Below, piece after piece: positions 33,372 to 41,628 of a DNA stretch of 64,000 nucleotides. Source of the DNA: CBDFKQ01 sp965248855 (lineage in GTDB: Bacteria > Bacteroidota > Bacteroidia > Cytophagales > 172606-1); the NCBI GenBank assembly GCA_965248855.1, contig CBDFKQ010000012.1, forward strand, positions 434,001-498,000, given 5' to 3'. Both the position numbers and the translations under genes were made by a program. How positions within the stretch are numbered: position 1 is the first letter of the stretch; the number at the start of each line of letters is the position of its first letter. Below the pieces are notes generated by a model. It was not told the DNA's origin, made no database searches, and saw nothing but the letters and a program-made list of their open reading frames with translations.

Positions 33372-34175
33372 ATGAACAAGACATTTTTAATTCTTATAAT
33401 TTTTACTTTTTTAACTTCATCCAGTTTTATACAGGTTGATGAAGTTTATAGAACTATACATAATAATAGTTTTAAAGCAGGGGAATATTTAGTTTATAGA
33501 GTTCATTATGGTTTTGTAAATGCAGGCGAAGGAGTTGTTGAAACAGGTTCAGATATAGTAAAAATTAATAACAGGCCTTGCTATCGCACATCTGTAACGG
33601 GCAGAACCACCGGAACATTCGATGTTTTATATAAAATAAGAGATACCTGGAGATCTTATGTCGATACTTCTGCCATGTTAAGTCAACGATTTTACTGGAA
33701 TGTAAATGAAGGTAAATTTCATAAAGAAGAAACAGTCTTTTTCGATCAGGTGAACAATAAGATTCGTTCTGAAGAAAAAGATCAGGATACTCATGAATTT
33801 GATAAAACACCCAATAATTTACAAGACATTGTAAGCGGTTATTATTATTTACGAACATTTAATTTTAATAAATTAAAAGAAGGCGAACAAATACCGCTTA
33901 AAGGTTTTTTTGATGATAAATATTACGATTTTAAAATTAAATACGCAGGTAAAGAAGTTGTAAAAACCAAGTTTGGGAAAATAAATTGTATTAGGTTAAA
34001 CCCTATTATGCCTAAAAATGAGTTGTTTAAAGATAATGAATCTGTAAGGTTATATATTAGTGATGACGAAAATAAAATACCGATAAAAGTAGAAGCAGAT
34101 ATGTTTGTTGGTGCGGTAGAAGTTGAATTGAAAGATGTTAAAAACACCCGTCATCCATTACATTTTGTAAAATAA
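33372..34175 (+). CDS. DUF3108-domain secreted protein
   Basis: 267 residues. A signal peptide (MNKTFLILIIFTFLTSSSFI) is followed by a beta-rich DUF3108 domain covering most of the protein: FKAGEYLVYRVHYGFVNAGE, RPCYRTSVTGRTTGTFDVLY, and near the C-terminus PIKVEADMFVGAVEVELKD. Members are envelope proteins of unknown function, often found beside lipid-transport genes. The call is by family pattern; nothing indicates a catalytic site. Confidence 0.85.
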   Translation: MNKTFLILIIFTFLTSSSFIQVDEVYRTIHNNSFKAGEYLVYRVHYGFVNAGEGVVETGSDIVKINNRPCYRTSVTGRTTGTFDVLYKIRDTWRSYVDTSAMLSQRFYWNVNEGKFHKEETVFFDQVNNKIRSEEKDQDTHEFDKTPNNLQDIVSGYYYLRTFNFNKLKEGEQIPLKGFFDDKYYDFKIKYAGKEVVKTKFGKINCIRLNPIMPKNELFKDNESVRLYISDDENKIPIKVEADMFVGAVEVELKDVKNTRHPLHFVK

Positions 34176-34188
34176 TTTGGCATAAAAA

Positions 34189-34232
34189 AAATTAAAGAGG
34201 CTTTTGAAAATTTTCAAAAGCCTCTTTAATTT
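34189..34232. terminator. Terminator after the DUF3108 gene
   Basis: A perfect 44-bp inverted repeat (centre 34210/34211, CTTTTGAAAATTTTCAAAAG) just downstream of the DUF3108 stop, with A-run left and T-rich right. It ends the DUF3108 transcript and separates it from the response-regulator gene. Confidence 0.88.
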
Positions 34233-34340
34233 AATGTTAAGTAATATTGCTCAAAATTAAATTTTCATAATATTACAATAAATATAATATATTTTAGATG
34301 AAATTACCATAAATTGCGTGGTATTAAATCTCCAAAATAT

Positions 34341-35033
34341 ATGAGTGACAAGCCAATTTATAAAGTGCTTGTAGTAGATGATGAGCCCGACATCCTCGAG
34401 TTATTACAATACAATCTCACAAAGGAAGGATATGATGTAAGGGCAGCAGGAGATGGCAGAAAAGCCATTGAAATTGCAAAAGAGTTTCTTCCGAATTTAA
34501 TATTGATGGATATTATGATGCCATCTTTAGATGGAGTTGAAACAGCCAGAAGGCTGCGCGAAATGCCTGAGATGATCAATACCTTTATTATTTTTTTAAC
34601 AGCAAGATCGGAAGAATATTCTGAAGTAGCTGCTTTTGATGTCGGTGCAGACGATTACATTACAAAACCTATTAAGCCGCGTGCATTAATGAGCAGAATA
34701 AGTGCACTTTTCCGCAGGGAGTCTAAAAAAACAAAACAGGACGATAAGGTTTCAATAGGTGATTTAGTGATCGACAGGAAAAGTTATACTGTTTTTGTTA
34801 ATTCAAATGCGGTAACATTACCTAAAAAGGAATTTGAATTATTATTTTTCCTTGCCCAAAACCCAAATAAAGTTTTCAGCAGAGATGATTTATTGCAAAA
34901 TATTTGGGGAGTTGATGTGTATGTATTGGCCAGAACTGTTGACGTACATATCAGGAAGGTAAGAGAAAAAATAGGTGAAGATTATATCAGAACGGTAAAA
35001 GGAGTTGGTTATAAATTTAGCCTTACCGAATAA
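34341..35033 (+). CDS. OmpR/PhoB-family response regulator
   Basis: 230 residues from the ATG at 34341 (a TTG nine codons upstream is also open). The receiver domain YKVLVVDDEPDILELLQYNL has the phosphoacceptor Asp57 (LILMDIMMPSLDG) and the switch Lys in DYITKPIKP. A winged-helix DNA-binding domain follows (about 135-230: KKEFELLFFLAQNPNKVFSR and VRTVKGVGYKF-type end). It resembles PhoB, but no histidine kinase gene lies beside it, so its partner must be encoded elsewhere. It ends about 95 bases before the tRNA promoter. Confidence 0.93.
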   Translation: MSDKPIYKVLVVDDEPDILELLQYNLTKEGYDVRAAGDGRKAIEIAKEFLPNLILMDIMMPSLDGVETARRLREMPEMINTFIIFLTARSEEYSEVAAFDVGADDYITKPIKPRALMSRISALFRRESKKTKQDDKVSIGDLVIDRKSYTVFVNSNAVTLPKKEFELLFFLAQNPNKVFSRDDLLQNIWGVDVYVLARTVDVHIRKVREKIGEDYIRTVKGVGYKFSLTE

Positions 35034-35101
35034 TATTTTTTATTACATTTTGTAATGCCTTAATTTGAATTCATCCGATTCAATTAAGGCATTTTGTTTT
35101 T

Positions 35102-35132
35102 CTTGTCTTATAAAATTTAATTTTTAATTTTG
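35102..35132 (+). promoter_or_regulatory. Bacteroidota-type promoter of tRNA-Leu
   Basis: TAATTTTG at 35125-35132 fits the -7 consensus TAnnTTTG and ends 8 bases before the mature tRNA; CTTG at 35102-35105 is placed 19 bases upstream as a -33 element (consensus TTTG). Confidence 0.55.
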
Positions 35133-35140
35133 TGCGTTAT

Positions 35141-35224
35141 GTCCACGTGGTGAAACTGGTAGACACGCCATCTTGAGGGGGTGGTGCCTTAAGTGGTATG
35201 GGAGTTCGAGTCTCCTCGTGGACA
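35141..35224 (+). tRNA. tRNA-Leu (GAG)
   Basis: 84-base tRNA. The acceptor arms GTCCACG (35141-35147) and CGTGGAC (35217-35223) pair fully. The D-loop is TGAAACTGGTAGACACG, the anticodon stem CCATC/GGTGG encloses loop TTGAGGG (anticodon GAG), and a long variable arm (GTGCCTTAAGTGGTAT) marks a class II tRNA, leucine. The T-loop is GTTCGAGTC. The discriminator is A (35224) and CCA is not encoded. It reads CUC and CUU codons. Confidence 0.96.
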
Positions 35225-35325
35225 CAATTTATTTATTATTCTTTATTTAAAGAACCCTGCTCTTAAAATTTAAAACAAATTATTTTCTTTCGGCCGATAT
35301 TTATCTGATCTTTTATAAAGTTTCA

Positions 35326-35333
35326 TATATTTG
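35326..35333 (+). promoter_or_regulatory. -7 element of the structured RNA at 35341
   Basis: TATATTTG is an exact TAnnTTTG match ending 7 bases before the predicted first base of the RNA. A good -33 TTTG is not present; TTTA at 35300-35303 is the closest. Confidence 0.55.
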
Positions 35334-35340
35334 TATTAAG

Positions 35341-35481
35341 CAAGCCTGCAGCTGACTCGGCCAATATATGCTCATGGATTATATAAAAAATCGTTTATCT
35401 GCACTTTCAAAAGTCACATAACATTTTTTCCAAAAAGAATTATGAGTGTGCCGACAGCCTGATAACAGGCTTGTTTTTTTT
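35341..35481 (+). ncRNA. Candidate 6S-like structured small RNA
   Basis: A 141-base stretch with no ORF that folds by hand into one long rod. CAAGCCTG (35341-35348) pairs with CAGGCTTG (35466-35473). GCTG..TCGGC (351-361) pairs with GCCGACAGC (450-458). CTCAT (371-375) pairs with ATGAG (442-446). After a wide AT-rich internal bubble, AAAAAAT (385-391) pairs with ATTTTTT (423-429), then GTTTAT with ATAAC, TG with CA, and ACTT/AAGT around loop TCAA. Eight T follow the 3' arm. A shorter hairpin AGCCTG-ATAA-CAGGCT competes with the outer stem and can serve as terminator. A -7 element sits just upstream. The closed rod with a central bubble is the layout of 6S RNA, which binds RNA polymerase; other small RNA classes are not excluded. 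Confidence 0.65.
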
Positions 35482-36223
35482 ACATAAAGTCTACAAAGTC
35501 GTTTTCCGGAAAATCCTCTTCCATATCTTTAATAGATCCAAAGCCGATTACATCCTGAAATGTAGATTCGTCCTGCAGTTCAGAAGCTTTTAATATCATA
35601 CCTTGGCCGTATTTAGATTTAATATTGTAGGCAACTTTTCGCAAAGAATCTTTTTTTTGGAGGTCCGGTTGAAAAATATCATATTGAACCATCATATCTG
35701 AAATAAAATCGCTTGTACCTACTCCCATGCTGGTAATTCCTGCATTTATTAAAGGCAGTACAGCGTTCTTTTTTTCATACTTGCCCATTAAAATTTCTAA
35801 AACACTCATTAAATCGGTTCCTCCCTGCAAAGGTTGGTTTAAATTAATTTTTTCACTCCAACTTTCTCCATTCTTATATTGTATAAACATCGCCAGTTTT
35901 TTTGCATGCACTTCTTTATTCATCATACGCTTTTCGAGTGCCATACAAAGAGAAAGTAGAATTTGCCAAACCATTGAAACAGAAACACGTTGCTCTTTCG
36001 ATAAATGCCTCATAGCCTGCATGCTTTTGTAATTAGGTGAATAATCCATATCTACTTCGCCAAAGTTTAACCGTTCATGCCAGTGCAAGCCCAATATACT
36101 TTTACAGGCAGCTTTTAATTTTTCAGGAGTGCTGTATCTCATTTGAAGCGGAGTGTAAATGCCTGCACTTTTTAATCTTTCTTCCATTCCACGCCCTATT
36201 CCCGGAAGGTCTCTTAATTCCAA
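35480..36223 (-). pseudogene. Y-family DNA polymerase, C-terminal half (frameshifted from the N-terminal half)
   Basis: This frame carries the helix-hairpin-helix thumb (ELRDLPGIGRGMEERLKSAG), the little-finger region and the tail of a DinB/UmuC-type lesion-bypass polymerase. It lacks the catalytic palm, which is encoded just upstream in another frame (36123-36776). The first codon listed for the frame is a TTG inside the old gene, so it is not a natural start. Shift point: ACAAAAG (plus strand 36224-36230), where one extra base breaks the reading frame. The halves together would make about 430 residues, the normal size. A sequencing error or programmed frameshift remains possible. Confidence 0.85.
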
Positions 36224-36776
36224 CTTTTGTAATCAAATCAATATTTGTATGATCGATATGGGTAAGCCCATCCGGTTTTTTAATGTCAGATGCTAATTTT
36301 GCCAAAAAAACATTGGGAGCGATGCCTATTGAACATTTAAGCCAATCGCCTACGTGAGCATTTATATCTTTTTTTATCTGAAGGGCAGTATTTTTTAAAT
36401 CTTTATTGTAAATGTGCCTGTTAAAATTAACAATTGCTTCGTCAATACTTTTAGGAATTACTTCGTCGGAATATTTTTTCAAAACACGTATAATTTTTTT
36501 ATGTATTTCCCTGTAGCGTTGAGGATGGGTTTCAAGCGGAACTAAATCCGGACAAATTTGAATAGCCTCATTTAATCGCATACCCAGTTTAATTCCTCTC
36601 ATTTTTGCTTCGATAGAGGGAGAAATAACAAAACCATTTTTACATGTATAAACGCAAACTGCAACCGGCCTTTTGCGAAGCCAATAATTTGCCTGCTGTT
36701 CGCAACTTGCAAAAAAACTATTCATATCAATAAACATGACCCTCGCTTCTTTATTGATTTCAATGTTGGTAAGCAT
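36123..36776 (-). pseudogene. Y-family DNA polymerase, N-terminal half with catalytic palm
   Basis: The frame starts MLTNIEINKEARVMFIDMNS and contains FFASCEQQ, the first metal-binding Asp (MFIDMNS) and the second acidic pair in KSIDEAIVNF, followed by palm/finger blocks KCSIGIAPNVFLAKLASD and KPDGLTHI. After residue about 184 the sequence becomes out of frame (VGIKRPSGNRAWNGRKIKKC) while the real continuation runs in the next frame from about 36223. Without the thumb and little finger the product is unlikely to be a working polymerase. The upstream region has a large inverted repeat (36781-36826). Confidence 0.85.
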
Positions 36777-36780
36777 ATTT

Positions 36781-36826
36781 TTAATTATTTAATTAATTAT
36801 GGTGGTAAATTTAATTAAATAATTAA
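36781..36826. promoter_or_regulatory. 46-bp inverted repeat upstream of the polymerase gene
   Basis: TTAATTATTTAATTAA (36781-36796) is the exact reverse complement of TTAATTAAATAATTAA (36811-36826), spacer 14 bases (TTATGGTGGTAAAT). It begins 5 bases before the start codon, so it would either form a leader hairpin masking the start or bind a repressor. The sequence does not look like a classical LexA box. Confidence 0.5.
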
Positions 36827-36889
36827 AAAAAATAATTAATTAAAAAAATTATTGACCGGTATGTTAAATAATTAAAGAAGTTTTATTCT

Positions 36890-36987
36890 TTTTGGCTTAG
36901 GAAATAAGGTTGAAATTCTTTTTGCGAGGTACGATCAAAAAGATTGGAACGTAAACCCTGTCATCGGGTCAGCCTAAACAATTTATT
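36890..36987 (+). repeat. Dispersed hairpin repeat element, copy R3
   Basis: TTGAAATTCTTTTTGCGAGG, TACGATCAAAAAGATTGGAA, CGTAAACCC and GCCTAAACAATTTATTT align with R1 in order. Stem pairs AATTCTTTTTG/CAAAAAGATT are largely kept; the 3' tail is more diverged. It lies between the polymerase promoter and the DUF2236 gene end. Confidence 0.72.
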
Positions 36988-37007
36988 TATACCTTTCATC
37001 TGCCTGA

Positions 37008-38081
37008 TTACATTTTATTTATTTTTACTTCAGTAAGCAAGTTTGAATTATTAATAATTTGCAAACTGATGGCATGGGTTGAAGAATTACCTGAGTTAAA
37101 AGGAATTGTGTTTTGAATAAAATTTTTCATTTTTAGCGTATTAAAAAAAATCTTTTCAACACCTTTTAATTCTTTTTTTTGTACCTCCAAAATATCTGCC
37201 ACCTCATCTCCCAATAAAAATCTTAGAAAGGAATGTACAAATGGGTGAAAAAGTTTATTGGGGGTACTTTCTTTAAAAGATTGGATTAAAGATTTTGTAA
37301 GTTCAACCCCCGCTTCTGATTTTTTAAAATTTCTTTGAGCAATAATTTTATCTAACAGATAAGCTTCTTTTAAATTATCGGTAAGTAAATTTTCCTTCAC
37401 ACCCATAAAATAACCAATTACCTTCCATAAATGCATAAAGGCTTCTGCCTCTTCTCCAGAATAAAAAACACCCAATTTATCCAAACCTCTTAAAGTAATA
37501 AAAGAAAAAGCACTGTTAGTGCCTGCCATGTCTTCCTGATTAATCGGTTTGCCCCAATCGTTGTTCCATTGGTTGCTTTTCAAAATTTTATACCTTATTA
37601 AGGCATGTCTTAATCTGATATTTTGGCAATAGCTTATTCCGTTTCCATTTTCTTTAAAGGAATTTGCTTTCATAACCTCTAATACAAAACTGGCTGTATC
37701 TATCAGTCGTTGTGTTGTGTTTTTCCTGATTTTTTCTGAAAGAAATAAAACTTGTGCTCCATTTGCCGCAGCATAGCAATAGGGCAAGGAATAATATCCC
37801 AGAATGGACATTATATTTTTGGCGTTTGAAATAAAAAAGTTACTCCCGGATTTTAGTAATTTATAATTAATCCAGACCGGAGGGGAACAGGTTTGTGAAT
37901 AAAAACTTTGAATCGGCAGAGGATAATCACTAAAGTTTTTCCCTTTATTATTTTCCAAGGCATTCATTAATCGGATAATGAGGGATTTATCTTTACTCGA
38001 AAAAATTTCTTCAATACACGTATCCGCCACCTGATCGGTTTCATTGCGACTCTCTTCTAAAAGGCTTGCGCTTATATTCAT
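37008..38081 (-). CDS. DUF2236 (oxygenase MpaB-like) protein
   Basis: 357 residues. The pattern SYCQNIRLRHALIRYKIL, NDWGKPINQEDMAGTNSAF and EEAEAFMHLWKVIGYFMGVK fits the DUF2236/MpaB'/latex-clearing-protein-like family, all-helical heme-associated proteins that may act as oxygenases. No signal peptide; a membrane-associated segment is not obvious. No partner gene around; divergent from a DUF4965 gene across 100 bases. Substrate unknown. Confidence 0.78.
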   Translation of the reverse strand: MNISASLLEESRNETDQVADTCIEEIFSSKDKSLIIRLMNALENNKGKNFSDYPLPIQSFYSQTCSPPVWINYKLLKSGSNFFISNAKNIMSILGYYSLPYCYAAANGAQVLFLSEKIRKNTTQRLIDTASFVLEVMKANSFKENGNGISYCQNIRLRHALIRYKILKSNQWNNDWGKPINQEDMAGTNSAFSFITLRGLDKLGVFYSGEEAEAFMHLWKVIGYFMGVKENLLTDNLKEAYLLDKIIAQRNFKKSEAGVELTKSLIQSFKESTPNKLFHPFVHSFLRFLLGDEVADILEVQKKELKGVEKIFFNTLKMKNFIQNTIPFNSGNSSTHAISLQIINNSNLLTEVKINKM

Positions 38082-38209
38082 AAACTTTAATATTTTTTAA
38101 TCAACAATTATGAGCAGTATAATGTTTTTTGAAACAATAATTGTTTTATTAAAAGATTTTTTAATAATATTATCGAATAATGTCTAATTTTTTTTCTAAT
38201 TCAACACAT

Positions 38210-40612
38210 ATGAGTACACCAAAAATACTTTTAACTCTGTTTTTTTTAACTTTATTTTCTCAAATTAACGGACAAAATCTACGACTGCCTGCTTACCCAT
38301 TGATAACGCATGACCCTTATTTTAGTATTTGGTCGTTTACCGATAAACTTTATAATGAACCCACCAAACATTGGACAGGAGCAAACAATCCTCTGGAAGG
38401 TGTAATTTATGTTGATGGAAAGCCTTACAGTTTTCTTGGAAAGGAAACTGTTCCTCCACAAGTGATTGTACCAACAGCCGCCCATACCATTTTAAATGCA
38501 AAATATACATTTGAAAAACCAAATGACGATTGGTTTCAACAAAATTTTAATGCAAAAGATTGGAAAGATGGGCGATTGCCTTTTTCGACACAAGTAAATA
38601 ATGAATCGGCGGGGAAAACGCTTTGGAATACAAAAGAAATATGGCTTCGACGCGATTTTGATTTAAAAGAAGTGGATTATGAAAATTTACAATTATTTAT
38701 TCAATATGATGATGATGTGGATGTTTATTTAAACGGCATTTTAGCTTACAGTTGCTCGCCATGTTATGTGGGCGAATATATAGCGAGAGATATTTCTGCA
38801 CAAGCAAAAAAAGCGCTGAAAAAAGGAAAAAATGTAATGGCTGTTCATTGTAAAAATCCTCTTGGGGGTGGCTTTATTGATGCCGGTATTATTAATCAGC
38901 CTTCAGTAAAAAATCCGATAGCTTCTGCAAATCAAAAGAATGTTAAAGTAAGTGCCACGCAAACTATTTATGATTTTACGGCAGGCAATATTGATATCAA
39001 CCTTACTTTTACGTCTCCTTTACTTCTTGATGATTTGGAAGCACTTAGTCGCCCTGCGAGTTATATTACTTTTAAGGTTAAAGCAAATGACAGTAAAGCG
39101 CATGATGTAAAAATTAGTTTTACGGCTTCCGGTTTAATAGCAGTTAATACAGCCGACCAAAGTGTAGTTTCTTCAAAAGAAACATCCACCACTTTGAATA
39201 TGGTTAAAATCGGTTCGAAAGATCAAAAAATATTAGGTAAAAAAGGCGATAATGTTAAAATTGATTGGGGCAATTTATTTTTAGTTTCACCAAAAGCATC
39301 CGGCATTGAATTGACAAATAATGCAAACTCTTTGGTTGCCAATATTGCTTTTAATAAAGTTAGTTCTGCTGAAATAGAAAAGCATATTATATTGGCTTAT
39401 GATGATATTTACTCCGTTCAATATTTTAATGAAAATTTAAAAGCATGGTGGAAAAGGGATGATAAAATGACAACCGAAAAGATGTTAAATGAAGTTGAAA
39501 AAAATTACTCCGAAATAATAAAAAAATGTAAGGCTTTTGATTTAAAACTTTATGCCGATGCTAAACAAGCAGGAGGTGAAGAATATGCAAAAATTTGTGA
39601 AGCAGCGTACCGCCAGGCAATAGCAGCTCACAAAGTAGTGGCTAAAAAGGATGGAACCTTATTATTTTTTTCTAAAGAAAATTTTTCAAACGGATCTATA
39701 GGAACGGTTGATGTAACTTACCCGTCGGCTCCTCTTTTTTTATATTATAATCCGGAATTGCTTAAAGGTATGATGGAGTTTATTTTTGAATACTCGGAGA
39801 ATGGAAAGTGGTCAAAACCATTTGCCGCTCATGATTTAGGTACTTACCCAATTGCAAACGGACAAACATATCCGGAAGATATGCCTGTAGAAGAATGCGG
39901 AAATATGCTCATTTTAACAGCTGCAATCGCAAAGGCGGAGGGAAACGCAAATTATGCAAAAAAACATTGGAAGGTATTAACAACTTGGGCAGAGTATTTG
40001 AAAAAAGAAGGCTTTGACCCAGCTAATCAATTATGTACTGATGATTTTGCAGGCCACTTGGCGCATAATACAAACCTTTCGTTAAAAGCAATTGTCGGTT
40101 TAGCAGGTTATGGAAAGTTGGCAGAGATGCTGGGCGAAAAGAAAATTGCCGATGAATATTTATCATTAGCAAAAAATCTGGCACTGAAATGGAAGGAAAT
40201 GGCAAATGCAGGCGATCATTATGGTTTAACATTTGATAATAAAGAAACTTGGAGTCAAAAATATAATTTGGTTTGGGATAAACTTTTGGAATTAAATATT
40301 TTCTCGAATGATGTAGCTGAAAAAGAAGTTAAATATTATTTAACAAAACAACAACAATATGGTTTGCCGTTAGACAGTCGTAAAACGTATACAAAATCGG
40401 ATTGGATAATTTGGACTGCTACTTTGGCAAATAATCAAAAAGATTTTGAATCGTTTATAAAACCGATTTATAAATATGTAAATGAAACCGGTTCAAGAGT
40501 ACCTATTTGTGATTGGCATGAAACGGTAGATGGGAAACAAGTTGGCTTTCAAGCCCGATCTGTAGTTGGAGGATATTTTATAAAAATGCTTGAGAAAAAA
40601 TTTATTAAATAG
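38210..40612 (+). CDS. Secreted DUF4965 (glutaminase GtaA-like) protein
   Basis: About 800 residues. A signal peptide (MSTPKILLTLFFLTLFSQIN) begins at the second ATG, 38210; another ATG ten codons upstream (38180) would add a polar lead, so I prefer 38210. The mature N-terminal part starts RLPAYPLITHDPYFSIWSFT, then a carbohydrate-like beta domain with a glycoside-hydrolase-family-2-like sandwich (about 110-220, WLRRDFDLKEVD and DVDVYLNGILAYS), and C-terminal helical domains (about 460-800) with AAHDLGTYPIANGQTYPEDM and FAGHLAHNTNLSLKAIVGLA. This fits the DUF4964-DUF5127-DUF4965-DUF1793 arrangement of bacterial and fungal GtaA-like proteins; the biochemical activity in bacteria is not settled. 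It is monocistronic. Confidence 0.85.
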   Translation: MSTPKILLTLFFLTLFSQINGQNLRLPAYPLITHDPYFSIWSFTDKLYNEPTKHWTGANNPLEGVIYVDGKPYSFLGKETVPPQVIVPTAAHTILNAKYTFEKPNDDWFQQNFNAKDWKDGRLPFSTQVNNESAGKTLWNTKEIWLRRDFDLKEVDYENLQLFIQYDDDVDVYLNGILAYSCSPCYVGEYIARDISAQAKKALKKGKNVMAVHCKNPLGGGFIDAGIINQPSVKNPIASANQKNVKVSATQTIYDFTAGNIDINLTFTSPLLLDDLEALSRPASYITFKVKANDSKAHDVKISFTASGLIAVNTADQSVVSSKETSTTLNMVKIGSKDQKILGKKGDNVKIDWGNLFLVSPKASGIELTNNANSLVANIAFNKVSSAEIEKHIILAYDDIYSVQYFNENLKAWWKRDDKMTTEKMLNEVEKNYSEIIKKCKAFDLKLYADAKQAGGEEYAKICEAAYRQAIAAHKVVAKKDGTLLFFSKENFSNGSIGTVDVTYPSAPLFLYYNPELLKGMMEFIFEYSENGKWSKPFAAHDLGTYPIANGQTYPEDMPVEECGNMLILTAAIAKAEGNANYAKKHWKVLTTWAEYLKKEGFDPANQLCTDDFAGHLAHNTNLSLKAIVGLAGYGKLAEMLGEKKIADEYLSLAKNLALKWKEMANAGDHYGLTFDNKETWSQKYNLVWDKLLELNIFSNDVAEKEVKYYLTKQQQYGLPLDSRKTYTKSDWIIWTATLANNQKDFESFIKPIYKYVNETGSRVPICDWHETVDGKQVGFQARSVVGGYFIKMLEKKFIK

Positions 40613-40618
40613 TAGTGT

Positions 40619-40662
40619 TTTAAAACCTGAATGTGTAGAAATTTTCTATCCGTTCAGGTTTT
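40619..40662. terminator. Terminator between DUF4965 and the beta-barrel gene
   Basis: AAAACCTGAA pairs with TTCAGGTTTT across a 21-base loop, with T- and A-rich flanks. Positioned after the DUF4965 stop and before the convergent gene at 40722. Confidence 0.85.
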
Positions 40663-40721
40663 AAATATATTTTATTAGTTCAAACGATGTAAAAAAATGG
40701 ATGCCGTAAGATTTATATACC

Positions 40722-41468
40722 TTACTCACCTTCTTCCCTCTTTTTTGTTTTAATATTAAAAAATTTATAACCAAGAGTGAAAAAGAAATAAGCTTGTTGT
40801 GAAGGAAAAGAATATGAATTATCTCTTATATGCATATCGTGTGTATATGAACCGATACTGTGTTTATAGCGAGCAATAAATGTGAACTTAGAAACATCTA
40901 CCCGTAGGCCTATAATATAAAAAGGAACATAATTTTTTGTTGTGCCTTCCAGAGCATTATAAACATCTACCGCGTTTGACCTTAAAAAATAGGAATTTTT
41001 ATAATTTATTTTTATCGAAGGTTTCGTAGTTTGAAAATGATTATCCAACCCACCTACAAGGCTTATAAATTTTTGATGGGGTATTTTGTATGAAACAATA
41101 ACCGGTATTTGAATAGTTGGTACATAAAATCCTTGTTCAACCTCAACGATAATATCATTAACTGTTGGTTTTAAATCACGAACAATATAATTTAAATACG
41201 TTTTTTTTACGTAAGTAATTTCAGTTCTTAAAGCCAAACTTTTTGATATTTGTTTTTCACCGAATATATTAAACGTTAAATTTCTTGCATCTATCTCATA
41301 GTTTTGAACAGTAATGCTGTCAAAAATTAAATTATTGGAATTAGGTTGGGCACCTATTTGCGTTGCTATCTGAAAACCAAATGACAAATCCCTGAAGGGT
41401 TTATATTGTGCATAGGCAGTCATTCTTAATCCTATGAGAACAATTAAAATATAAATTTTTGTTTTCAT
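40722..41468 (-). CDS. Outer membrane beta-barrel protein (PorT-like), paralogue a
   Basis: 248 residues: signal peptide MKTKIYILIVLIGLRMTAYA, then repeated amphipathic beta strands such as LSFGFQIATQIGAQP, LTFNIFGEKQISKSLALRTE and IIGLRVDVSKFTFIARYKHS, ending in FFTLGYKFFN plus a charged tail. The size and strand pattern fit an eight-stranded outer membrane barrel. It shares order and several motifs with the next gene (41629-42381): the V-D/E-V-x-N block, the K-Y-V-P-F/Y-x-x-G-L-R/K-V/I-D signature and the TxGYKF end. Probably cotranscribed with the genes upstream. Function unknown. Confidence 0.75.
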   Translation of the reverse strand: MKTKIYILIVLIGLRMTAYAQYKPFRDLSFGFQIATQIGAQPNSNNLIFDSITVQNYEIDARNLTFNIFGEKQISKSLALRTEITYVKKTYLNYIVRDLKPTVNDIIVEVEQGFYVPTIQIPVIVSYKIPHQKFISLVGGLDNHFQTTKPSIKINYKNSYFLRSNAVDVYNALEGTTKNYVPFYIIGLRVDVSKFTFIARYKHSIGSYTHDMHIRDNSYSFPSQQAYFFFTLGYKFFNIKTKKREEGE

Positions 41469-41628
41469 ATTAATAAATGTAGGTAATGTATTTATGCAAG
41501 TGGTGTAATCATACTTAAAAATAGGGCCTGAAGCAAATTATTACGCTTGTCAATTATATATACTTACTCATTTCTTATATATTTCTCTTTGCTTTTTTTC
41601 TTTATCTTTAAACTATAAAATCTGTATA

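Noticed and set aside
35341..35481. Riboswitch or attenuator for the polymerase gene
   Set aside because: The polymerase gene is on the opposite strand and its start lies over 1 kb away, so a separate small RNA explains the structure better.
35727..36032. Plus-strand ORFs opposite the polymerase halves
   Set aside because: Antisense images of a coding sequence with recognised motifs.
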